64,000 bases of DNA, taken from assembly GCF_900155525.1 (NCBI RefSeq), contig NZ_LT706940.1, positions 167,795-231,794 on the forward strand, written 5' to 3'. Below the pieces are notes generated by a model that ran no database searches, was not told where the DNA came from, and saw nothing but the letters and a program-made list of their open reading frames with translations. The position numbers and the translations under genes are program-made. Positions 1-9,848 of this stretch are shown here, piece after piece. Positions within the stretch are counted from its first letter, which is position 1. Each line of letters starts with the position of its first letter. Source of the stretch: Mailhella massiliensis. Its GTDB lineage: Bacteria; Desulfobacterota; Desulfovibrionia; Desulfovibrionales; Desulfovibrionaceae.

Positions 1-2
1 TC

Positions 3-905
3 GGTTCAAGGGAAAGTTCCGCCGCCGCGCTCGATACCGCCGCGGCCGTGGCCGGGGAGCTTTCCCGCTCCGGCGTCACCGTGGTTTCGGGTCTCGCCTT
101 CGGGGTGGACGGTCGTGCCCACAGAGCAGCCCTTTCCGGGCCGGGCCGCACCATAGCCGTCATGCCCGGCGGCGTGGACATGGTCTTTCCCGCAAGGCAC
201 AGAGAACTGTACCGGCACATTGCAGAACGGGGTCTCATCATCAGTGAAATGCCTCCCGGAACTTCGCCCGGACCGGGAGCCTTTCCGGTACGAAACCGCA
301 TCATCAGCGGCCTTTCCCTCGGGGTGCTCATGGTGGAGGCCGTTCATCCTGCAAGCGGCAGCACCATCACGGCGCGTCTTGCAGCGGAACAGGGCAGAAA
401 CGTCTACGTTCCTTCGCCGGACACCTTCCGCGGTCCGTACCGCGAAGGAACGAAGAAACTGCTGCTGGAAGGCGCTCGCCCCGTTTTCCATGCGGCGGAC
501 ATTCTGGCCGATCTTTTTCCGCACCTGAAAGATTCCCTGCAGAGGTCATCGCCCCCAAAGCTCCTTCCTTCAGAAGAAAAACCGCTGCCGGATACACGGA
601 AAAACACAAGAGCCGCCGCGCATGGCGCAGCTCCTTGCCCGGCTGCGCCGCAGGCTCTCCGCCCCGGAACCGTGCGGCCCGTCGCCCGTACGGAAACATC
701 TCCCGCGTCCTCCCTTACGGAAGAGGAGGAAACACTCCTTGCCCTTCTGCGCAGGGGGCCGCTTCTTCAGGATGAGCTTCTGTATGCCGCACAGGAAAAA
801 AGAGGGACATGGACCAGCGCAGCCGTCAGTGCCGCGCTCATGATACTGGAAGTAAAACAGCTGGTACGCCGTCTTTCCGACGGCCGCTACGAGGCCGCCC
901 CATGA
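3..905 (+). CDS. dprA: DNA processing protein DprA, 5'-truncated by window edge
   Basis: DprA/Smf loads RecA on incoming single-stranded DNA during transformation. The frame is already open at base 3 and reads GSRESSAAALDTAAAVAGEL, followed by the family core SGLAFGVDGRAHRAAL and then PGGVDMVFPARH and EMPPGT, all typical of the Rossmann-like DprA domain. The first part of the protein, including the usual N-terminal SAM-like region, lies outside the window. After an Ala/Pro-rich linker the last ~65 residues look like the C-terminal winged-helix domain (LLALLRRGPLLQDELLYA...). The TGA stop overlaps the ATG of xerC (ATGA), so the two are probably translationally coupled. Confidence 0.9.
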   Translation, partial: GSRESSAAALDTAAAVAGELSRSGVTVVSGLAFGVDGRAHRAALSGPGRTIAVMPGGVDMVFPARHRELYRHIAERGLIISEMPPGTSPGPGAFPVRNRIISGLSLGVLMVEAVHPASGSTITARLAAEQGRNVYVPSPDTFRGPYREGTKKLLLEGARPVFHAADILADLFPHLKDSLQRSSPPKLLPSEEKPLPDTRKNTRAAAHGAAPCPAAPQALRPGTVRPVARTETSPASSLTEEEETLLALLRRGPLLQDELLYAAQEKRGTWTSAAVSAALMILEVKQLVRRLSDGRYEAAP

Positions 906-1891
906 ACCGCATTGCCGAAATCACCGCTTCCCTGCCGCCCGGCCCGGCCGCCTTCCTGGCCTGGCTGGAATTTCAGAAAGGCGCCTCCGAAGCCACGGTG
1001 CGGGCCTATGCTCTGGACATTCTGGAATTTGAAACCTACCTGCACGGCATGGGGGCCACTCTGGCGCGTCCTTCGGAAATCACAAGGCAGATGGTGCAGG
1101 GCTTTTCCGCCTCCCTTTTCCGCAGAAACATGGCCCGCTCCTCCATGGCGCGCAAGCTCTCCGCCCTGCGCAGCCTGTTCCGGCACCTGCACAGACTGCA
1201 CAAAATAGAATCCGATCCCTGCGCCGGGGTACGCAACCCGAAGCAGGATCAGCGGCATCCGGCCATGCTCAACGTGGACCAGACCTTCGCGCTGCTTGAG
1301 GAGCCGCCCGCAGAAAAAGACATTGCCCCTCCTGCGGAAACGCCCGGCAAAGACATTTTCCACCTCAGGGACACGGCGCTTCTGGAACTGCTCTACGGTT
1401 CGGGCCTGCGTATTTCCGAGGCGCTGGGCCTGAACGTGAACGACATGCGGCCGCAGACGGGACATGTCATCGTCATGGGCAAGGGCGGCAAACAGCGGCA
1501 GGTTCCCCTCAGCGATACCAGCATCGCCGCGCTGGAAAAATGGCTTTCGGCGCGAAGCGAGGTTCCGCCCGAACACGGAGAAAGGGCGCTTTTTCTCGGC
1601 AGGCGCGGCAAAAGGCTGGACCGCCGTCAGGCCGCGCGCATTCTGGAGGAAAGAGCGAAGGAGGCGGGCATTCCGCAGCACGTCTCCCCCCACGACCTGC
1701 GGCATTCCTTCGCCACGCATCTTCTGGAAGGCGGGGCGGATCTGCGCGCCGTACAGGAACTTCTGGGGCACAGCCGCATTTCCACCACGCAGCGCTACAC
1801 GCATCTCGACCTCGCCGCCCTTACGCGCATTTACGATGCTTCCCACCCTCTGGCGCAGGGCGGGAAGGAAGACGGCGGAAAAAAGGCGTGA
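902..1891 (+). CDS. xerC: Tyrosine recombinase XerC/XerD type
   Basis: 329-residue site-specific tyrosine recombinase that resolves chromosome dimers, normally at dif together with FtsK, which is encoded in this window at 18836-21694. The N-terminal SAM-like core-binding domain covers about residues 14-105. The catalytic domain shows Arg170 (GSGLRISEALGL), Lys194 (GKGGKQR), His264-x-x-Arg267 (HDLRHSFATHLL), His290 (LGHSRISTTQRYTH) and the nucleophile Tyr299. The start is set at the ATG overlapping the dprA stop, because an upstream in-frame start would run deep into dprA. Length is slightly above the ~300 residues usual for XerC, owing to an insert around residues 132-152. The XerC versus XerD choice rests on family resemblance only. 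Confidence 0.87.
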   Translation: MNRIAEITASLPPGPAAFLAWLEFQKGASEATVRAYALDILEFETYLHGMGATLARPSEITRQMVQGFSASLFRRNMARSSMARKLSALRSLFRHLHRLHKIESDPCAGVRNPKQDQRHPAMLNVDQTFALLEEPPAEKDIAPPAETPGKDIFHLRDTALLELLYGSGLRISEALGLNVNDMRPQTGHVIVMGKGGKQRQVPLSDTSIAALEKWLSARSEVPPEHGERALFLGRRGKRLDRRQAARILEERAKEAGIPQHVSPHDLRHSFATHLLEGGADLRAVQELLGHSRISTTQRYTHLDLAALTRIYDASHPLAQGGKEDGGKKA

Positions 1892-1993
1892 GGCGGACTT
1901 TTTCCGGCTGCGGAAGAGGGGGATTTACCCATTGCGTGCGCTGCGAAGAAAGGATAAACTCTCTTGTCTTTTTACTTCCCGGGTGGTGCGCGC

Positions 1994-2791
1994 ATGTCTG
2001 AACAACTTCTCCTTGCCGACATCGGCAATACCTGCATCAAGCTCGTCTTTGCCCGCCCCGACGCGCTGGAGGCCGCCTATTCCCTGCCCACCAGGGCGCA
2101 GCACACGGCCGACAGCCTGGGCCTCTCCCTCATGCAGCTCCTTTCCCTGCAGGGCCTCGGCGCCGCGGACATCACCGCCTGCGTGGTCTGTTCCGTGGTA
2201 CCCGACGTGAACACCCTGTTTCAGGAAGCCTGCCGCAGATATCTGAAAAAGACGCCCCTCTCCTTCCCCGGCGACTTTGCCGTCGACCTCGTCAACGGTT
2301 ATGATCAGCCGCAGGAAGTAGGGGCCGACCGGCTGCTCGCGGCCTTTGCGGCAAGAAAGCTCTTTCCCGAAACGCCCTCCCTCATTTCCGTGGATTTCGG
2401 CACCGCCACCACCTTCGACTGCGTTTCCGGCAACACCTATCTCGGCGGACTCATCTGCCCGGGGCTCTTTTCCTCCCGCAACGCGCTTGCGGCCAACACC
2501 GCCAAGCTCCCGCGCATTTCTCTGGAAATGACGGATTCCCATGTAAGCATAGGAAAGAGCACCATCACCAGCATGAATCACGGTTTTCTCTTCGGCTTCG
2601 CCGCCATGACGGAAGGCCTGTGCGAACGCCTGAAGGAAGAGCTGCCCGGCCCCACCCTCGTTGTGGGCACGGGCGGCGCGGCGCATGACCTTGCAAGGAT
2701 ATGCCGGGCCTTCGACGTCGTTCGGCCCGACCTCATTCTGGAAGGACTCCGGCTGCTCTGGGCCGGAGGCGGGGCGCGCGCTTCACTCTAG
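1994..2791 (+). CDS. coaX: Type III pantothenate kinase
   Basis: CoaX phosphorylates pantothenate in the first step of coenzyme A synthesis. The protein has the ASKHA fold: an N-terminal phosphate loop (LLLADIGNTCIK, Asp9), GADR at residues 110-113, and DFGTATTFD around 134-142, which matches the family's catalytic aspartate region. At 265 residues it has the usual length (~255-260). ATG 1994 is chosen because it places the DIGNT motif six to ten residues from the start, as in the family. A TTG at 1964 has a better-spaced AGGA (1951-1954) and would add ten residues, so it remains possible. It follows xerC after ~100 bases and precedes eno. Confidence 0.92.
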   Translation: MSEQLLLADIGNTCIKLVFARPDALEAAYSLPTRAQHTADSLGLSLMQLLSLQGLGAADITACVVCSVVPDVNTLFQEACRRYLKKTPLSFPGDFAVDLVNGYDQPQEVGADRLLAAFAARKLFPETPSLISVDFGTATTFDCVSGNTYLGGLICPGLFSSRNALAANTAKLPRISLEMTDSHVSIGKSTITSMNHGFLFGFAAMTEGLCERLKEELPGPTLVVGTGGAAHDLARICRAFDVVRPDLILEGLRLLWAGGGARASL

Positions 2792-4162
<1,371 letters not shown>

Positions 4163-4169
4163 GCATGCC

Positions 4170-4232
4170 GGGCGGGCATGCCCGCCCTTAATGAAGGAGC
4201 GGTCCGGCCGGAAGGCCGGGCCGCTCTCCTTC
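4170..4232 (+). terminator. Tandem stem-loops after eno
   Basis: A perfect 18-base palindrome (GGGCGGGCATGCCCGCCC, 4170-4187) lies eight bases after the eno stop. It is followed by a longer GC-rich hairpin (about 4194-4232, stem AAGGAGCGGTCCGGCC pairing imperfectly with its complement). Neither has a clear T-run, so they may be Rho-type or processing structures rather than strict intrinsic terminators. Confidence 0.5.
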
Positions 4233-4276
4233 CTACCGCCTCTTCCGGGCTTTTCCCGGAAAGGCCTGAGGTTCAC

Positions 4277-4969
4277 ATGAGCAAGGCTCTGCGTATTCTG
4301 TTCTGTTCCCTTTTCGCCCTCTGCCTCCTTGCAGGGAGCGCCCTTGCCGCAGACATATCCGCCACGGTGGAGAAAATGCAGGCCGCCTACGCCTCCATGC
4401 AGAGTTTCCGCGCCGAATTTTCGCAGCAGCTTCTGCAGAGGGAAAGCGGCGTCGTGGAAAACCGCAAAGGCGTCCTTCTTTTTCAGAAGCCTCTGCGTGT
4501 GCGCTGGGAAACGGCCGCGCCCCATGCCGAGCTTCTCATGGTGACGGACAAGGAAATCTGGAACTACCTGCCCGATGAAGAGCTCGCCTACCGCTATTCC
4601 CGCGAGCTGGCGGAAGACTCCCGCTCCCTCATCCAGGTGGTCACCGGTCAAAGCGCCCTTTCCCGCGATTTCGACGTGGAATCCGCCCAGGCTCCGGAAG
4701 ACGGAAAACTCATCCATCTTCTGCTCTACCCCAAGGATCCCACCACGGAACTCACCGAAGCCCAGCTCTGGCTCGATCCGGAAACCTTCCTCATCCGCCG
4801 CGCCATGGTCATGGACTTCTACGGCAACACCAACACCATCGAGCTTGGCAATCTGAAAAAGAACGCCTCCGTTTCCGACGGGGACTTCTCCTTCACGCCG
4901 CCCAGAGGCACGGAAGTGGAAGACCATGTGGAAGCGCCCCACCCCGTGGAGAGGCCCCTTCTGAACTAG
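4277..4969 (+). CDS. lolA: Outer-membrane lipoprotein carrier protein LolA
   Basis: Periplasmic chaperone that accepts lipoproteins from the LolCDE transporter and delivers them to the outer membrane. The start at 4277 gives a clean Sec signal peptide (MSKALRILFCSLFALCLLAGSALA, cleavage after residue 24). The mature part has the LolA pattern: an amphipathic first helix with MQAAYASMQSFRAEFSQQLL, the strand block GVLLFQKPLRVRWE, then DKEIWNYLPDE and a terminal SFTPPRGTEV. At 230 residues it is slightly longer than E. coli LolA because of an acidic, proline-containing tail. The hairpins after eno suggest separate expression. In E. coli lolA follows ftsK, but here ftsK is 14 kb away. Confidence 0.87.
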   Translation: MSKALRILFCSLFALCLLAGSALAADISATVEKMQAAYASMQSFRAEFSQQLLQRESGVVENRKGVLLFQKPLRVRWETAAPHAELLMVTDKEIWNYLPDEELAYRYSRELAEDSRSLIQVVTGQSALSRDFDVESAQAPEDGKLIHLLLYPKDPTTELTEAQLWLDPETFLIRRAMVMDFYGNTNTIELGNLKKNASVSDGDFSFTPPRGTEVEDHVEAPHPVERPLLN

Positions 4970-5108
4970 CCTGAAGGCTCCCGTTTTTCCGCGCAGGGGA
5001 GAAGAGCGCCGCCTTCCCGGGAGCCGTTTCCTCCTGCGCGCCTTTTCCCGCAGACGCCCCATCCGGGGCTGGACTATCACGACAATTAAAGGTACATACG
5101 TTTTTCGC

Positions 5109-6035
5109 ATGGAACAACAGCACGGCATACTGGTACTCAACAAGCCCAAAGGGCTCAGCTCCGCACAGTGCATCGCGCGGATCAAACGCCTGGGGCAGAA
5201 GAAAATCGGCCACGCCGGCACGCTCGACCCCATGGCCACGGGAGTGCTGCTCGTACTCCTCGGCCACGCCACCAAGCTTTCCGGGTATCTTCTGGAAGGC
5301 GGCGTCAAGACCTACGGCGGCACGCTGCGCCTCGGCGTGACCACCGACACCTGGGATGCGGAAGGTTCCATCGTCGGCGAAACGCCGCTCGGTGAGGATG
5401 ATCTCGCCGAAGGCTCAGCGCTGGAGCAGGCTGCCCGCAGAGAAGTGGCGGCCTGGCTTGAGGTGACGGAACAGCCTGTTCCGCCTTATTCCGCAGCAAA
5501 GCACCAGGGCCAGCCTTTGTACAAGCTTGCCCGTGCGGGCAAGGAAGTGCCCGCCAAGGTGAAACGCATACATGTTTCGTACGCCGATGTTCAATGGGTG
5601 AACATGCCCGACGTACGATTCCGGGTAACGTGCAGTTCCGGTTCCTACATACGGTCCCTGGCCCACAGCTTGGGGATTCGACTTGGGTGCGGAGCCATGC
5701 TCACGGAACTGACCCGGGAATACAGTCACCCGTTCGGACTGGATGTCGCCCACACGCTGGACGAAATCCTCGCCGAGCCGGAAAAGCTGCCTGAACGGAT
5801 CATGCCCATCAGCGCCGCCCTGCCGGGATGGAAGAACCTTTCCATCAGCCCCGCGCAGGAAGCGAACCTGAGAAACGGCATTCCCGTTCCCCACACGCCG
5901 GAGTTCGGAGAATTCCAGCCCGGCGAACGCGCCCTCATCACGGCGCAAGGCGGCTCGCCCCTGGCTCTGGCGGAAGCCCGTATGGACAGGCAACGCCCTG
6001 TCTGGGCAGTACTTCGGGGGCTTTTTACCCACTAA
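5109..6035 (+). CDS. truB: tRNA pseudouridine(55) synthase
   Basis: TruB converts U55 in the T-loop of tRNAs to pseudouridine. The N-terminal block GILVLNKPKGLSSAQCIARIKR and the catalytic motif GHAGTLDPMATGVL with nucleophile Asp40 identify it. The region around residues 155-190 (VRFRVTCSSGSYIRSLAHSLG) is the second family motif, and the last ~70 residues correspond to the C-terminal PUA-like part. It heads the truB-rpsO-pnp module, common in bacteria, but the usual upstream partners infB and rbfA are not here. The gap to rpsO is 33 bases, so co-transcription is likely. Confidence 0.96.
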   Translation: MEQQHGILVLNKPKGLSSAQCIARIKRLGQKKIGHAGTLDPMATGVLLVLLGHATKLSGYLLEGGVKTYGGTLRLGVTTDTWDAEGSIVGETPLGEDDLAEGSALEQAARREVAAWLEVTEQPVPPYSAAKHQGQPLYKLARAGKEVPAKVKRIHVSYADVQWVNMPDVRFRVTCSSGSYIRSLAHSLGIRLGCGAMLTELTREYSHPFGLDVAHTLDEILAEPEKLPERIMPISAALPGWKNLSISPAQEANLRNGIPVPHTPEFGEFQPGERALITAQGGSPLALAEARMDRQRPVWAVLRGLFTH

Positions 6036-6068
6036 CCTCTGGCAGAAGCCAGAGAGGAGGATACCGCT

Positions 6069-6338
6069 GTGGCTATGGATTCCGCTCAGAAGCAGGCCGT
6101 TATCGCCCAGTTCGCCAAGCACGAAGGCGACACCGGCTCCGCTGAAGTTCAGATTGCCCTTCTTACCGCCCGCATCAACGGCCTCGCCGGCCACTTCAAG
6201 GCCAACAAGAAGGACTTTCATTCCCGCACCGGCCTGCTCAAGCTGGTCGGCCAGCGTCGCAAGATGCTGAACTACCTGAAGAAGACCGACATTCAGAGCT
6301 ACCGTGCCCTGATCGAAAAGCTCGGCCTGCGCAAGTAG
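6069..6338 (+). CDS. rpsO: 30S ribosomal protein S15
   Basis: 89-residue primary 16S rRNA-binding protein of the small subunit platform. The family-defining stretches [33 protein letters not shown] and [10 protein letters not shown] are intact and the length is standard. The start is a GTG at 6069, preceded by AGGAGG about eight bases upstream. ATG 6075 is a less well-spaced alternative. It lies between truB and pnp. Autogenous control of rpsO is known in E. coli, but no pseudoknot could be assigned here by eye. Confidence 0.97.
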   Translation: MAMDSAQKQAVIAQFAKHEGDTGSAEVQIALLTARINGLAGHFKANKKDFHSRTGLLKLVGQRRKMLNYLKKTDIQSYRALIEKLGLRK

Positions 6339-6362
6339 TCGCGACAAGGATCCGAAAGCAAG

Positions 6363-6390
6363 GGGGGAGCGGAAGTCATTCCGCTCCCCC
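6363..6390 (+). terminator. Stem-loop between rpsO and pnp
   Basis: A perfect 12-bp stem (GGGGGAGCGGAA / TTCCGCTCCCCC) with a four-base loop sits 25 bases after rpsO. There is no T-tract, so partial termination or an RNase processing site ahead of pnp is as likely as full termination. Confidence 0.6.
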
Positions 6391-6503
6391 ATCCTGCATG
6401 AACGGGGCGAAGGCCCCCAACCTCAACGCGAGGAAGGAGCATCCGCGAACAGAGGCGAAATTTTCGTCTTTCTTCACGGAGTCTCCTTCCAGGAGTAACC
6501 ATT

Positions 6504-8756
6504 ATGGGTCTGCTCAACAGCACTCGTGTTTCCGCCACCGTAGGCGGCAAGGAAATCATTCTGGAAACGGGCCGCGTGGCCCGTCAGGCCAACGGTGCCA
6601 TCTGGGTGCAGTGCGGCGGCACCGTGGCTCTCGTCACCGTGTGCGAAGCCCAGCTCGACACCCCCAAGGACTTCTTCCCCCTCACCGTGGAATACGCCGA
6701 ACGCATGTACGCCGCCGGCCGCATCCCCGGCAACTTCTTCCGCCGCGAAATCGGCCGCCCCAGCGATCATGAAACCCTGGTGGCCCGCCTCATCGACCGC
6801 CCCATCCGTCCGCTCTTCCCCAAGGGCTACGGCAATGAGGTGCAGGTGCTCGCCACCGTCATTTCCGCCGACGGCGAAAACGACCCCGACGTGCTCTGCA
6901 TCACCGCAGCTTCCGCCGCCACCTGCATTTCCAGCATTCCCTTCGCGGGCCCCGTGGCCGGCGCGCGCCTCGGCCGCGTGGACGGTCAGTTCATCCTGAA
7001 CCCCACGAATGAGGAACTCAAGCGCTCCGACATGGACATCGTGCTCGCGGCCTCCCGCGACGCCGTGGTCATGGTGGAAGGCGAAGCCAAGCTCGTCAAG
7101 GAACAGGATCTCATCGACGGCCTGAACTGGGCCCACAAGGCCATTCAGCCCCTCATCGACGCTCAGGAAGAACTGGTGAAGCTGGTCGGCAAGCCCAAGA
7201 GCGCATTCACGCCCAAGGAAGATGATCCCGAACTCTTCGCCTATGTGGAAGAGCTCGCCATCAAGTCCGGCATGGAAGACGCCCTGCGCACCACCGACAA
7301 GCTGCAGAGAAAGGACGCCCGCAAGGCCGTCAAGGACAAGGTGAAGGCCCTCATGGCCACCGACGAACGCTATGCCGAAGATCCGGCCGCCCAGGCCGCC
7401 ATCGGCGAAGTGCTGGAACACCTTGAAAAGAAGCTCGTGCGCCAGAGAGTCATCAACGAAGGCACCCGCATCGACAACCGCGATACCAAGACCGTGCGCC
7501 CCATCGAAATCGAAGCCTCGGTGCTGCCCCGTGCCCACGGTTCCGTGATCTTTGCCCGCGGCGAAACCAAGACCATTGCCGTCACCACCCTCGGCAGCTC
7601 CTCCGACGAACAGAAGGTGGATACGCTGAACGGTGATGAAAGCAAGCGCTTCATGCTGCACTACAACTTCCCGCCCTTCACCGTGGGCGAAGTGAAGTCC
7701 GTGCGCGTGTCCCGCCGCGAAATCGGCCACGGCCACCTTGCCGAACGCGCCCTCAAGGCCGTGCTGCCCTCTTCCGAAAGCTTCCCCTACACCATCCGCG
7801 TGGTGTCCGACACGGTGGAATCCAACGGTTCCTCCTCCATGGCCGCCGTGTGCGGCGGCTGCCTCTCCCTCATGGATGCAGGCGTGCCGATCAGCGCTCC
7901 CGTGGCCGGCGTGGCCATGGGCCTCATCAAGGACGGCGACACCTACACCGTGCTTACCGACATTCTCGGTGATGAAGACGCCCTCGGCGACATGGACTTC
8001 AAGATCGCCGGTACCGCCGAAGGCATCAGCGCCATCCAGATGGACATCAAGATCAACGGCCTGCCCACCGAAGTGATGGCCCGCGCCATGGAACAGGCCC
8101 GCGTGGCCCGTCTGCACATTCTGGACGTCATGGCCAAGGCCATGCCCGCCGTGCGCGAACTCTCTCCCTACGCTCCCCAGCATGAGGAAGTGTTCGTGAA
8201 TCCCGAAATCATCCGCATGATCATCGGCCCCGGCGGCAAGAACATCAAGGCCATCACCACCGCCACGGGCGCGGCCATCGACATCGAAGATTCCGGCCGC
8301 ATCACCATCTTCGCCCCCACCCAGCAGGCCATGCAGGCCGCCAAGGAAATGGTGCTCTACTACGACCAGCACGCGGAACTCGGCAAAAACTACAATGCCA
8401 AGGTGAAGCGCATCATGGACATCGGCGCCATCGTGGAAATCCTGCCCAACCTGGAAGCTCTGGTGCACATCTCCCAGCTCGACACCAACCGTGTGGAAAA
8501 GACGGAAGACGTGGCGCACCTCGGCGAAGACATGATGGTCAAGGTCATTGAAATCAACGGCGACCGCATCCGTGCCAGCCGCAAGGCCGTGCTGCTTGAA
8601 GCCCAGGGCATCGAATGGAACCCTGAAGACACGGCCCGTCCCGCCCGCCGCGAACGCGGTGAACGCGGTGAACGCGGCGAAGGCGACCGCCGCAACGAAC
8701 GTCGCGGCGAACGCCGTGACAGAGGCGAACGCCGTCACGAACGCAAGGACGACTAA
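6504..8756 (+). CDS. pnp: Polyribonucleotide nucleotidyltransferase (PNPase)
   Basis: 3'-5' phosphorolytic exoribonuclease and degradosome component. The 750-residue protein contains two RNase PH-like domains (about 10-230 and 325-545) separated by an all-helical linker. A KH domain (MIIGPGGKNIKAITTATGA, about 570-600) and an S1 domain (AKVKRIMDIGAIVEILPNLEALVHISQLD, about 633-700) follow. The start is supported by CAGGAG eight bases upstream. The final ~37 residues are unusual: an Arg/Glu/Gly-rich tail with RGE repeats. It is the last gene of the truB-rpsO-pnp module and ends before a strong intrinsic terminator. Confidence 0.98.
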   Translation: MGLLNSTRVSATVGGKEIILETGRVARQANGAIWVQCGGTVALVTVCEAQLDTPKDFFPLTVEYAERMYAAGRIPGNFFRREIGRPSDHETLVARLIDRPIRPLFPKGYGNEVQVLATVISADGENDPDVLCITAASAATCISSIPFAGPVAGARLGRVDGQFILNPTNEELKRSDMDIVLAASRDAVVMVEGEAKLVKEQDLIDGLNWAHKAIQPLIDAQEELVKLVGKPKSAFTPKEDDPELFAYVEELAIKSGMEDALRTTDKLQRKDARKAVKDKVKALMATDERYAEDPAAQAAIGEVLEHLEKKLVRQRVINEGTRIDNRDTKTVRPIEIEASVLPRAHGSVIFARGETKTIAVTTLGSSSDEQKVDTLNGDESKRFMLHYNFPPFTVGEVKSVRVSRREIGHGHLAERALKAVLPSSESFPYTIRVVSDTVESNGSSSMAAVCGGCLSLMDAGVPISAPVAGVAMGLIKDGDTYTVLTDILGDEDALGDMDFKIAGTAEGISAIQMDIKINGLPTEVMARAMEQARVARLHILDVMAKAMPAVRELSPYAPQHEEVFVNPEIIRMIIGPGGKNIKAITTATGAAIDIEDSGRITIFAPTQQAMQAAKEMVLYYDQHAELGKNYNAKVKRIMDIGAIVEILPNLEALVHISQLDTNRVEKTEDVAHLGEDMMVKVIEINGDRIRASRKAVLLEAQGIEWNPEDTARPARRERGERGERGEGDRRNERRGERRDRGERRHERKDD

Positions 8757-8798
8757 GTCCGCAGCGGGGCCATGCCCCGTACGCCTGTAATACCTGTG

Positions 8799-8835
8799 AA
8801 AAGCCTCCCCGGAACAGAATTCCGGGGAGGCTTTT
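8799..8835 (+). terminator. Intrinsic terminator after pnp
   Basis: A perfect 16-bp stem (AAAAGCCTCCCCGGAA pairing with 8820-8835) with a five-base loop ends in CTTTT. The A-run on the left arm would let it act on the minus strand too. The remaining bases up to 9014 hold no recognisable gene. Confidence 0.9.
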
Positions 8836-9014
8836 CTGCCTCCGCACCCGCATGGGCCGGGCGGATGCAAAGCGCAAGGGGAAAAAGGATCCATCGCCCG
8901 AAAAATCATACACGACGCTTCCGGTGAAGTCCGTGATGCAGATTCCCGGAAAAACGCCGCAAGCCCCTTCTGCGGCAAAAGCAGACCGATGGAGGAACAA
9001 ACGCCGCTTCGGCC

Positions 9015-9770
9015 CTAGAAGGTCACATCGGCAAAGCGGGGGCCGCCGTCGGCCTGTCCTGTGGGCATGATCTCCATAAAGCTCACATCCATGTGCGGAG
9101 GGCACTGCACCACCCACCACAGCGCACGGGCGATATCTTCAGCGTCCAGCGGTCTGCCCGTCGCGTATTCCTTTTCCGCCAGCGCTGCGTCTCCGGCGTT
9201 GTGCACCAGAGAAAATTCCGTGCGCGTACGGCCGGGAGCCAGGCAGGTCACCCGTATGGGCGTTCCCAGAAGGTCGGAACGCATGTTGTCGGACAGGTGT
9301 CGCACGAAGGCCTTGCTTGCGCCGTAGACGTTGCCCGTGGGAAAGGCGCGGCTTCCGGCCACGGACCCCACATTGACCACATGCCCCCTGCCGCGGGCGA
9401 GCATACCGGGCAAAAGCAGCCGCGTGCAGTAAAGAAGGCCGAGAATATTGGTGTTCACCATGGTTTCCCAGGCTTCCGTATCCCCGTCCTGCACGCGTCC
9501 ATCGCCCGCAAAGAGCCCGGCGTTGTTGAACAGCACGTCCACGGCGGAAAAATCCTCCGGCAGGCCGTCAAAGGCCGCCTTCGTCTCTTCACGGCTCTGT
9601 ATGTCGAAGCAGAGACCGAAAAAATGCACCCCCAGTTCCCCGCGCATCTTTTCGAGGCGCTCCCTGCGCCTTCCCGTACCGACGACACGCCAGCCGTTGT
9701 CGATGAAAAGCCGCGCTGCCGCGCGCCCCAGGCCGGAGGTGGCCCCGGTAATGCAGATGACGTTGCTCAT
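9015..9770 (-). CDS. SDR-family oxidoreductase, YdfG-like
   Basis: 251-residue short-chain dehydrogenase/reductase with the NADP-binding glycine motif GATSGLG (9-15), NNAG (82-85), and a catalytic triad consistent with Ser136, Tyr149 and Lys153 (VYGASK). The C-terminal segment DVSFMEIMPTGQ resembles E. coli YdfG and related 3-hydroxy-acid dehydrogenases, which oxidise L-allo-threonine, serine or 3-hydroxypropionate. That specificity is only a guess from resemblance. It is transcribed toward pnp and is probably monocistronic; the gene upstream on the same strand is a DMT transporter 78 bases away. Confidence 0.8.
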   Translation of the reverse strand: MSNVICITGATSGLGRAAARLFIDNGWRVVGTGRRRERLEKMRGELGVHFFGLCFDIQSREETKAAFDGLPEDFSAVDVLFNNAGLFAGDGRVQDGDTEAWETMVNTNILGLLYCTRLLLPGMLARGRGHVVNVGSVAGSRAFPTGNVYGASKAFVRHLSDNMRSDLLGTPIRVTCLAPGRTRTEFSLVHNAGDAALAEKEYATGRPLDAEDIARALWWVVQCPPHMDVSFMEIMPTGQADGGPRFADVTF

Positions 9771-9848
9771 ACCTGATCCCCGGATATTCCCGCTTGCGAA
9801 GCGGATGTGTTTAAGATGCCTTTGACATGCCCCCCAGGGGAAGCGGCA

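Noticed and set aside
6474..8978. Long minus-strand open frame opposite pnp
   Set aside because: Low-complexity His/Gly/Val-rich shadow of the pnp codons.
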